Positions 35,519 through 45,279 of a stretch of 64,000 nucleotides of DNA are shown piece by piece. The stretch is taken from positions 48,173,162-48,237,161 of the forward strand of contig CM066995.1 of assembly GCA_033977485.1 (NCBI GenBank). The letters are read 5' to 3'. Origin of the DNA: Hydrangea macrophylla. Lineage: Eukaryota; Streptophyta; Magnoliopsida; Cornales; Hydrangeaceae. The translations under genes were made by a program, and so were the position numbers. Below the pieces are notes generated by a model, which saw only the letters and a program-made list of their open reading frames with translations, was not told the origin of the DNA and searched no databases. Every line of letters starts with the position of its first letter. The stretch's first letter is position 1.

Positions 35519-38500
35519 TTAAAACAAAAACGGAAACTTCTCACGCATCTCTGACTCTAGTTCCCATGAAGCTTCTCCTTCATCATGATGCTTCCACTGA
35601 ATCTTGACTAATGGAATCTCCTTATTCCTGAGCTTCTTGACTCCACGATCTAAAATGCGAACTGGTCCTTCGTTGAACGTAACATTTTCGTTGACTTCAA
35701 TATCCTCAAAGTTGATCTCGTGCGCTGGGTTATGAATACATTTCCTCAGCATACTGATGTGGAAAACGTTGTGCACTCCTGACATCTTCGGGGGCAATGC
35801 TAGGCGATAAGCAACTTTTCCAACACGCTCTAGAATCTCGAACGGTCCGATGAATCGTGGCGATAATTTGCCCCTCTTCTGACCAAATCTGACGATGCCT
35901 CGAACAGGCGAAACCTTGAGTAGCACATGATCTCCAACGGCAAACTCTAAATCTTTGCGTCGCTTGTCAGCATAACTTTTGTGTCGGGTCTGAGCTGTCT
36001 TCATCTTCTCACGTACAATCTGAATCTTCTCACTAGTCTCGCGTATCATCTCTGGCCCAAGAAGTTGAGTATCTCCGACTTCAGTCCAACATAACGGTGA
36101 TCGGCAAGGTCTTCCGTACAAAGCTTCGAACGGCGCCATTCCTATGCTCGAATGATAACTGTTGTTGTAAGCAAATTCTATCAGAGGTAAGTGTGTCTCC
36201 CAAGAATTCTCAAAATCAATGACACAAGCTCGTAACATATCTTCCATTACTTGATTAACTCTCTCCGTCTGTCCATCGGTCTGTGGATGAAAAGCTGAAC
36301 TCAAGTTCAATGTAGTTCCCATCGCTGTCTGGAGACTCTTCCAAAACTCTGCAGTAAAGCGCGAATCTCGGTCTGATATGATAGAAACAGGTACTCCATG
36401 TAATCGTACAACATGTTGTAGATACATTCGGCTCAAACGTTCTACTGAGTACGTCATGCTATAGGCAATAAAATGTGCCGTCTTAGTAAGTCGATCCACG
36501 ATTACCCATATAGCATCGTGATTCTGCTGTGACTTCGGCAATCCTACCACGAAATCCATGGTTATGTGTTCCCATTTCCATTGAGGAATAGGTAACGGTT
36601 GTAGAAGTCCAGGTGGTTTCTGATGTTCTGCCTTTACTTGTTTACAAGTAAGACACTGAGAAACATATTCAGCCACTTCTCGATTCATTCCTTCCCACCA
36701 AAAATTTCTCTTCAAATCCTTGTACATCTTTGTACCTCCTGGATGAATCGTCATCCGTGATTTATGAGCTTCATCCAATATTTCCTTCCGGAGATTTTCT
36801 TTGTCAGGTACACAGAGTCTACCTTTACATCGTAAAGCTCCATCTGTACTAACACTCCAGATCTCAGGTTCTTTTGCTGTCATCTTGGTGAACCATAACT
36901 TCAAATCCTCTGCTGTCTGCTGAGCTTCTATGATACGGTTGATCAAAGTTGGTTGTACCATCAGACATCCAAAATGTTGTCTTTCCATTGGTTCCACTGG
37001 CTGAAGTTCAAATTCGGCTAAAACTTCTAATGCTCTCCATTCTCTAATTAGTAATGCAGCGATCACTAATCGAGGTTTACGGCTCAAAGCGTCTGCTACT
37101 ACATTTGCTTTGCCGGGATGGTATTGCAAAGAAAAGTCATAGTCTTTGAGTAACTCCATCCATCTTCGTTGTCGCATGTTCAACTCCTTTTGAGAGAACA
37201 AATACTTCAGGCTCTTATGATCGGAAAATAGATCAAACTTTTCTCCATAGAGATAGTGTCTCCAAATCTTCAAGGCAAACACTATTGCTGCCAATTCCAG
37301 GTCATGCGTCGGATAATTCTTCTCGTGTACCTTCAATTGTCTTGATCCATATGCGATAACATTTCCGTCTTGCATAAGTACACAACCCAATCCCTGGTGC
37401 GATGCGTCACTGTAGATCACATATCTTTCTCCACTCTTAGGTATCGCAAGTACCGGTGCAGAAGTCAATTTCTCTTTTAACTCCTGAAATGCACCCTCAT
37501 GCTTGTCCGTCCATTCATACTTTGTCTCCTTCCTTGTTAAATTCGTCAGTGGTCCTGCTAACTTGGAAAATCCTTCTACAAATCTTCTGTAATATCCTGC
37601 TAATCCAAGAAAACTTCTGACCTCTGTCGCATTGGTCGGTCTATTCCAGCTTAAGACTGCATCAATCTTAGATGAGTCCACAGAAATACCGTCCTGAGAT
37701 ATAACATGTCCCAAGAATTTGACTTCCCGTAGCCAAAACTCACACTTGCTGAATTTTGCATACAACTTGCTATCTCGAAGTGTCTGTAAGGCAATCTGTA
37801 AATGCTCCTTGTGATCCTCTTCTGTCTTTGAGTAGATCAGTATATCATCAATGAACACAATAATGAATTTATCCAGATATAGTTTGAATACTCTATTCAT
37901 TAAGTCCATAAATACTGCTGGCGCATTCGTCAATCCAAAAGGCATAACTAGAAACTCGTAATGCCCGTATCTTGTCCTGAATGCAGTCTTCGATACATCC
38001 TCTGGTCGAACTAACAATTGGTGGTATCCTGAACGTAAATCGATCTTGGAAAAGATCCTAGATCCTTGTAACTGGTCGAATAGGTCGTCTATCCGAGGTA
38101 GTGGATATCTATTCTTGATCGTAACCTTGTTCAACTCCCTGTAGTCTATACAGAGTCGAAGTGTTCCATCCTTCTTCTTTACGAACAGAACTGGTGCTCC
38201 CCAAGGTGACGTACTCGGGCGAACGAAACCTAAGTCTTCAAGCTCTTGAACTTGCTTCTTTAGTTCCAACATCTCAGTTGGTGCCATCCTATATGGAGTC
38301 TTGGAAATCGGCAATGTACCAGGTACTAATTCCACACAGAAGTCTATTTCTCTTTTCGGTGGGAGTCCTTTAATATCCTGAAATACATCTTGAAAGTCTT
38401 GCACACTAGGAATCTGATCCATCGTGAGTTCTGTACTTGTACTCCCAATCGTAGCCAAACTACTCGTAAGAAACATGTCGCTCGTCGGCTGACACTGAAA

Positions 38501-40039
38501 TCTAATCGTCGGCCTTCCTTGTCTCGGAAATACAATCGTCTTAGTAGGGCAATCCAAATTAGCACTATACTTAGTCAACCAATCCATCCCTAGGATAACA
38601 TCAAATCCTGACATTGACAGAACTATCAAGTCTGCAGGAAGATTCCTATCTCCCAAAGTCAATGGGCAATCTTTACACACTTTACTCAACTTAACTGTCA
38701 CTCCCAAAGGTGACACAACATCCAATGTTGACTCAAGTGTCTGGGGTTCTAATCCCAATTGACGCACAATCTTAACAGCAATAAATGAACGTGCGGCTCC
38801 AGTATCAAATAAAACTTTAACTGGACTATGAAAGAGTACAAGCGTACCTTCCAAATGTTGCTGCTCATCAGCGTTAAAGCATGCTTCTCCTGGAATGATA
38901 GCATTCATCCTTGTCTGATCTGGAGGTCCTTGTATCCCTTGAATTGATGCTCCATAATATCCTCCTTGTGGTGCACGACAATCCTTGCTCAAGTGCCCTG
39001 GCTTGTTGCAATTCCGACAGACCATATCCATTCTGCGATTAACTCTAGGGGCTGTACAGAATCTGGCAACGTGCCCTGGCTTTCCGCAATTAAAACATCC
39101 TCCACTATTACTTGGCGGCGCTGTCAGTAGTGCCTGTGGCTGTGATCCTTGCTGGCGATATTGCTGGGGTCGGGTATAGCCCTGTTGTGGCTTTCTGGTT
39201 CCTTCCCAGGTTCTCTTATTCCCTTGGGAATTACTCTGAGGTCTCCAACCTTGGGTATTTCTGGGTGGCAAGTTATGGAAATTCCTCTGTTGAAAACTTC
39301 TAGATGACTGAGATCGATTCATCTGTGGTTGTTGTGCTGGATAAGCATCCTTCTCTAATCCTGCAGCAAATCTGACAATCTCTTCAAATGATTGATTCAG
39401 ATGACCAACCATCATATGTCTGAGATGGGGATTCAATCCTTGGTGAAATCTCTTCACCTTCTTCTGTGGCGTGTCTATCATATGCTGAGCAAATCTGGAT
39501 AGACGCTCAAACTGTGTTGTATATTCCCTGACATTCCATCCTCCTTGTACCAAATTGAGAAAGTTCCTTTCCTGTTGATCTCTCTCATCCTCTGGGAAAT
39601 ACTTCTCCAAAAATCGTCCTTTGAATGTCTCCCATGGCATAGTTTTAGCAGCATCGATCCCAATAGTGGCTCGCTCGGCTTCCCACCAATCTGCGGCGGC
39701 ATAAGTGAGCTGAAAAGTAGCAAGGCGACGCTTCTCTTATTCGCTGCATTCCAATGCTTCAAATATTAACTCCATCTCTCTTATCCATTGTTCCGCTTTC
39801 CATGGTTCTGTTAGTCCATCGAACTTCTCAGGACGTAACCCACGAAAATTTGCTAACAACTTATCTCCAGTCTGTCTTGGTGGCGGGGGTGCAACAGGTC
39901 TCTGGTGGGTGGAGTGATTATAAGTATCCCCCACATGCTCCATCCTCTGCATGAAAGCTTCGAAAATTCCCATCGGATCCATCCCTTCCGGAATAGGTGC
40001 TCCATTACGCGCTTGGTGATTTCTCAAGGGTCCTACCAT
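35519..40039 (-). pseudogene. gag-pol: C1 gag-pol polyprotein with chromodomain, one in-frame stop
   Basis: The frame opens at ATG 40039 (MVGPLRNHQAR) and would run 1506 residues to 35519, but a TAA at 39739-39737 interrupts it after 100 codons. The following 1373-codon frame is open. Gag has [10 protein letters not shown] and [11 protein letters not shown], then two CCHC knuckles ([14 protein letters not shown] and [14 protein letters not shown], about 39090-38985). Protease has [10 protein letters not shown]. Reverse transcriptase has [11 protein letters not shown]. RNase H has [10 protein letters not shown] and ADALSRKPR. Integrase has the HHCC region [29 protein letters not shown] and [10 protein letters not shown]. 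The C-terminus [19 protein letters not shown] to MREKFPFLF is a chromodomain of the Tekay type, thought to guide integration to heterochromatin. Confidence 0.93.
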
Positions 40040-40399
40040 GATGATAACGAGTATTGCCTACAAGAGACATATTGATCAGCTGAAAGTCTTCTCGTAGAAA
40101 CGAAACCAAGATAGAACGAAAAGCAACAAGAACTAACAGTTCTACAAAGCAACACATCAATCAACCAACAATCAATATCAAAAGTACTGCTCGTATATAT
40201 ATAGATATCAAAAGATGTACCATGGAGTACACAGTAACCATACCATGTACCACGTGGGACAAGGCTAAAACAGTACTAAGGTCAACTACTACTGTCTATA
40301 CAAAGCTATGGTCAAATAGCTATCTCTCAAGCTCCCAAAAATCTAGTGGACAACATGTCCTGATAAAACTAACAAAAACTAAGCCCTGCAGGTCCTGAC
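40040..40399 (-). other. C1 spacer between accessory ORF and gag
   Basis: Non-coding, 360 bp, with no feature that I recognise besides short AT-rich runs. Confidence 0.5.
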
Positions 40400-41443
40400 T
40401 CAAAAGTCGTCAGCGTCTGATCCTGCTGGTGGTACCTCATCCTCTGAATCAATCTCCATCTCCTCGAGTGGGTCATCCTCAACTGGTGCAACAAGATCTC
40501 CGACTACAACTCCTATATCCCAATCCTCTACTATCTCTGCATCATCATCCTCTATACCGTCTGCTATCGCCTGGTTGGCGACATCGACTGCTACTGCGGC
40601 GAATCCATCAGCTATATCAAGAGCTCCCGCTATGGCTGCCTCTCCCATAACAAAATCTGCTGGCTGTGCGACCATCTGAGCTATCCATCCTACTGCCATA
40701 TCGGCCATAGCTGCCATATGCATAATGGGTCCAGCTGGTATCTGAAGCACAACTGGTGCCTCTGGCACAACTACCTCCTCATCGGGCGCATCTTCATCTA
40801 CTACTATGTCTGCCTCAACAGCCTCTGGGTCCGGTACTGGATCCTCTGGCTCGAACTCTGGCTCCTCTGGCTCCTCGGGGTCATCCTCAGGCTCATCATC
40901 ACCTGCATCATCTGCATCATCTGCATCATCTGCATGCTCATCCTCTACTGGGTCCTCGTCATCTATCGGCTCCTCCTCTCCATCTCCGTCTATGTCCTCA
41001 TCGGCATGCTCATCCTCAGGCTCCAGGTCCTCATCCTCCTGAATCGGCTCAGGCTCTGGAACTGGTACATCGGGTACCGGCGATGGTAGTGGTGTTGCTG
41101 GCGTTGGTACAACTACAGGCTCTGGTGGACCGGCTACAATAGCTCTCAACTCAATCTCATCCATCTCGGGCTTACTCTGAACTAACCGTAATATCTCCTG
41201 GCAAATGTCTCTACCAATCCTCGCAGTATGGTAAGCATCCATACGCATCTGTGTCGGGTGAGTCCTCTCTGTCACATAAAGTGCTCTCCACATGTCCTCC
41301 TCCAAATGTCTACTAGCTATCTGGCACACACGTTCACGATAAAACTCTGGGTCAGCTGGCTCCACGGTATCCCCATGGATCACGTGTCCTCCATAAGCAT
41401 CGGTAACAAACTGATGAAACTCTGGATCCATGCTATCCTGCAA
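40400..41443 (-). CDS. C1 accessory ORF upstream of gag: acidic, proline-rich protein of unknown function
   Basis: An intact 347-codon frame on the same strand as gag-pol, between the 5' LTR and gag. Residues 1-105 look folded (MDPEFHQFVTDAYGG, ERVCQIASRHLEEDMWRALY, RTHPTQMRMDAYHTARIG). Residues about 106-240 are proline-rich, then dominated by Asp and Glu (for example EDEHADDADDADDAGDDEPE). The rest alternates hydrophobic stretches (GPIMHMAAMADMAVGWIAQM) with acidic ones and ends in SDADDF. I do not recognise the family. Typical Tekay elements have a single gag-pol frame, so this ORF is extra. There is no membrane segment that I trust, although the Ala/Met-rich part could form a helix. The reading frame survives without stops in a young element, which argues for coding use. 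Confidence 0.75.
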   Translation of the reverse strand: MQDSMDPEFHQFVTDAYGGHVIHGDTVEPADPEFYRERVCQIASRHLEEDMWRALYVTERTHPTQMRMDAYHTARIGRDICQEILRLVQSKPEMDEIELRAIVAGPPEPVVVPTPATPLPSPVPDVPVPEPEPIQEDEDLEPEDEHADEDIDGDGEEEPIDDEDPVEDEHADDADDADDAGDDEPEDDPEEPEEPEFEPEDPVPDPEAVEADIVVDEDAPDEEVVVPEAPVVLQIPAGPIMHMAAMADMAVGWIAQMVAQPADFVMGEAAIAGALDIADGFAAVAVDVANQAIADGIEDDDAEIVEDWDIGVVVGDLVAPVEDDPLEEMEIDSEDEVPPAGSDADDF

Positions 41444-41581
41444 AGGAAAACTATCTATCGTCAGGAAGACGAACTTATCTTATACTCATATCTCATCTCA
41501 AGAAAATCTTAAATACTAGAACCAGATGGTGTGGGATCCATCAGTGAACGACAATATCAGAACCTAACCGTAATATAACCA
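41444..41581 (-). other. C1 leader between primer site and accessory ORF
   Basis: Short untranslated leader on the minus strand; nothing else seen. Confidence 0.5.
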
Positions 41582-41596
41582 GGTGCTCTGATACCA
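41582..41596 (-). other. Primer binding site of C1 (initiator Met tRNA)
   Basis: On the minus strand, TGGTATCAGAGCACC lies seven bases after the 5' LTR end, the common initiator-Met match. Confidence 0.9.
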
Positions 41597-41603
41597 AAAA
41601 CCC

Positions 41604-43845
41604 TGTCACGCCCCGGAGTAGCATAAATAGAGAAAAATAAATTTCCTTTATGGGTCCATAGGTAATGACAAGTGAAAGTCACTGATAATCCACACCACAC
41701 AGTACTAGTCCAAACAGGAACAGTAAAACAACTGAAATATAAACACGGTTCTATCTATTACAAACATCAGAGTACGGTCCACAGGATCACAACAGGTCTG
41801 GAGACAACATATGCCCAAGTACCCGTTAACTACAAAGTATAACAATAACAGGAAAGTAATAACATAAACTACTATCTATCTTCAGGTCTTCAGCTGGCGT
41901 ACGGATAGTCATCAGCCTGACCAGCAACAGTGGGGCCATCCTCGGCGTAACTCCCTTCAGGATAATAGTTATTGCCATATGTTCCGTCATCTGCATTATA
42001 AAGGACAGGGTAGTCTGGACGGGGAATGTCCAGGCAATAAAGGCCGTCAGCTTGTTGAAAGCTGAGTGAGCACTAACTAACACAGTCTCATAGAAATGAC
42101 ATAATCACCATTATGAACAATAGATGACAGTGATACTAAATATATTCCTCATTCTTTTATTCAGACATATCATAAATCGATTCTTATCGACTCCCACTCT
42201 AAGACTGATTTCACAATACCCAACTGACTATCTCGAACTGATTATATCAGCACAACATACCAGTGCTCTTGTTCACCGCTATACCGCTTTTAAGAACTCT
42301 TGCGAGCACCCATACATCGTTCTCATATAACGACTGGTCCATGGATATACCCATACTCTTGTTCACCGCTTTTAAGAACTCTTACTGTTCACCGCTTTTA
42401 AGAACGCTTGCGAGTACGATACATACACAGCTCTGGTAAATATAAATCATGGGTGTGCCACAACTACTCTTGTTCACCGCTTTTAAGAACTCTTACTGTT
42501 CACCGCTTTTAAGAACGCTTGCGAGTACTGTGCACCCATAATTCTCACGATCCTGATCAAATCCTTGACATACACTTATCGGATTTAACCTGAGCGAATC
42601 ATCAGCTCGACACACACAACTTTAACATACAATCCTCTTACTGACTCATTTCTCACTTATCCAATACTACCCAGTATTATCATCTCAAACTTACTACGTT
42701 ATCGCGTCGTACTATTACTAGCGTTTCGAACCCGACTACGTTACTCACGATGTTATCTCAATCTCGTTATCGTATCCCATTACCTCCGAAATCCATAATA
42801 TCGCATAATAGGAACATGGAACAGCAATTAAACAACTACGCACTATGCATTATAAACTGAAAGGAATACATTCATGTTCTGCTAGGTTCGATCGATTGAG
42901 GTCATCTCGATCGCTCGAAGAAAAGTGCTGTTCGATCGATTGAAGTCATTTCGATCGATTGAGACTTAGTGATGTTCGATCGATTGAAGTCAGTTCGATC
43001 GGTTGAGACTTAGTGATGTTCGATCGATTGAAGTCAGTTCGATCGGTTGAGACTTAGTGATGTTCGATCGATTGAACTCAGTTCGATCGGTCGAACTTCG
43101 TCTTCTACAGATTCTGCCAGTGAACGTGCAGAATGTGCTAGGGGGTGTTTGGGTTATAATTAATACGTCCAGAATATGTAAAACATCATAACTAAGATAC
43201 CGAGTGAGTTTGGAACTCACCAAAAGTCGTAAGGGCGCGTTTGGGTCGGTTGAAAGCTTCCAAGCTTTAATGGCGGCCTCTTTCTCTCTCTGCCTTGTCT
43301 CTGTCTCTCTCTGTCTCCTTCCCTCTTGTTCTTCTTCTTCTTCTTCTTCTTCTTCTTCTTCTCTGCTGAGTATGTATATATGTGGTGTGTGTATATATAT
43401 ATAGATATGGATGTATGTGTATAATATATACCCAAGCATACACACTCTCAACTCTCTCTTGTCACAAGAGTTTAGCAAACTCTCTCACTCTCACGAGGTT
43501 TATGTATATATAGGAGAGGATGGGGTGCAGGTGGCAGCATTTGCGCAAAACTGGTATTCTGATATTTCTATTCTCGATCGATCGAAGGATGCTCGATCGA
43601 TCGAACTCAGATCGGTCAGTTAGATCGATTGAAAAAGGGTTTGATCGATTGAAGTGGGGACCACGTATTAAATTTATGTCGGTAGGGTTTCGATCGCTCG
43701 AAAAAGGGTTCGATCGCTTGAACTGAAGGGTCTCGATCGCTCGAACTAGCTTCGATCGATCGAAGATGAATTTTCATGAATGGTCAAAGGAAGTATATGG
43801 AAATCTCTCTGCATTAAATAAATATTGAAAATACAGGGTATTACA
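41604..43845 (-). mobile_element. C1 5' LTR
   Basis: Near-identical partner of 33223-35466. TCGATCGATCGA-type palindromes lie at 43573-43765 and 42885-43100, flanking a TATATATA box near 43512-43505 on the minus strand, from which element RNA should start. Confidence 0.95.
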
Positions 43846-44641
43846 GATAGATCCACGACAGACAAACCCAACAGATGTCACTAGAAGAGAGGCCCTGAAG
43901 CCAACCAAGCCACGCGTCGGCGGACTGAAACAAGCTATGAATCTCCATGCGATCATAAGGAAGTGACCCACGGAGATGGGAAGCAAGTATGAAGAGGTCC
44001 AGACGCTCCATGAGCCAAATTTGCAAAACAAAAGGTGCCCCGGTGGATAACATGACCCCAGTAGCATGGGCGTGGCCCAATCCAATCAGAGTTTCGCCAA
44101 GGACCAGCATAACAGCACTTTTCATCTCCCGCAAGCCACAGGCAATGGGTATAAGAGCGTCAAAAGATGACTGAAATAGGAAGTAAGAGAGCATGGCAAT
44201 TGACAGGGCACTACGACGGATGATCTGATACTCACCATCGTAAGGGTCCCCAATCAGGGCGTAAACGGAGGCAAGGCACTCAAAATCAATATGTCTGTCA
44301 CAAATAAAGGAGCCCGCCGCATTTCGAGATGTGTGGAGAAGAGTGGCCAAGTCCCGGACATACCCGGCTTGAACTAGAGGAACCATCAATTTAGCAGAAG
44401 GATTAGTGTGAAGAATGGCTCTATATTCCTCAAACAAAGGGCAAATCTCTTGAGAGCTGAAGCGAAAGACATTGAGAGCGGGATCCCAACATTGGATGGC
44501 GGCGCGAAGTAGACCCTCATTTAGATTCATCTGTTGGAAAGAGAAGAGATCGTTTAGTCTGAAGCACTCAAAATTGAGCTTGTCAATGCCAGAGAGAGTA
44601 TCCATCCATGGTAATAGGATTTGAGAACTAATGGGGGCCAT
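43846..44641 (-). pseudogene. D1 antisense DUF7745-like gene, N-terminal part (split by C1)
   Basis: ATG at 44641 opens MAPISSQILLPWMDTL and continues LNEGLLRAAIQCWDPALNV, FEEYRAILHTNPSAK and GAPFVLQIWLMERLD to the C1 junction at 43846. The pattern of a Trp-Asp-Pro near the start, a Glu-Glu-Tyr segment and a central LQIWLMERL matches the DUF7745 proteins I remember from plant retroelements. Apart from the insertion, no stop breaks it. It is antisense to D1 pol and lies between pol and the 3' LTR. A TATA-like TATTTATA stands about 60 bp upstream of the ATG. Confidence 0.75.
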
Positions 44642-44696
44642 TTGGAGAGGAAATGGGAAGAAAAGAGAAGTATTTTGCGGAACTTTGAGAAAGAAG

Positions 44697-44870
44697 GGGT
44701 ATAAATAGAAGAATAAGGCTGTCTACCTACTCGCGGCACTCGATAAAGTGCAGCGGCACTCGATGAAGTGCCGCGCGGCAGTCCGTGAATGCCGTTACGG
44801 CACTTACTGACTGCCGCCGCGGCTCTCACTAAGTGCCGCGGAGACCTAACCGAGTGCCATTCCAAGTTTT
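44697..44870 (-). promoter_or_regulatory. Candidate promoter of the antisense DUF7745-like gene
   Basis: On the minus strand, GC-rich inverted repeats of the D-family LTR type (for example GGCACTCGATGAAGTGCC at 44754-44771, imperfect) fill 44737-44870. They are followed by CTATTTATACCCC (44709-44697), a TATA-like box, then a pyrimidine-rich leader and the ATG at 44641. Confidence 0.55.
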
Positions 44871-45279
44871 TAATTGGCCAGGGTTTGTTTGAAATACGAT
44901 CAACCCACCTGCAAACTAAAAACTAGATAGAAAAAATAATAAAACGTGCGCATCATGCAGCACGTGCAAATACATTCATTCATTTCATTCATTTGTGCAT
45001 TTCAAAAGATAAAAGAAGCAAAAGCATTCAAAAATAAAAATAAAGGCGGGATCAAGCCATGATCCCACATACGGCAAGAGATGGACCAAGCTATGGTCAC
45101 ACATACGGTAAATGTTCATAAAGAAGCAACAAAATAATAATAGAGGTATCCAAAGTGCCTATCCTACTGGCTATCACAAAGCCATCACCAAAATAAAACG
45201 CGTATATACAATCATCAAATAAAGTATAAGACCTCTCAAAACGCTCAAAAGAAAAAGGAAAAGAGAGAAAGAAATATGA
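44871..45279. other. D1 spacer between the two antisense genes
   Basis: No reading frame. Contains AAATGAATGAAT-like repeats near 44970-44995 and two variants of GATCAAGCCATGATCCCACA near 45050-45100. Confidence 0.5.

Larger units (their letters stand above)
33223..43845 (-). mobile_element. Element C1: young Tekay/Del-like chromovirus inserted in D1
   Basis: Two almost identical LTRs (33223-35466 and 41604-43845) flank a minus-strand accessory ORF and gag-pol with a C-terminal chromodomain. The 5-bp duplication GATAG lies at 33218-33222 and 43846-43850. The ends are TGTAATACCC and GGGGCGTGACA on the minus strand. By eye I count about eight substitutions and one 2-bp indel between the 2.24-kb LTRs. 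The element is 10.6 kb and lies in the coding part of the antisense DUF7745-like gene of D1. Confidence 0.95.

Noticed and set aside
40718..41142. Plus-strand frames opposite the C1 accessory ORF
   Set aside because: Shadows of the low-complexity Asp/Glu/Pro codons on the minus strand.
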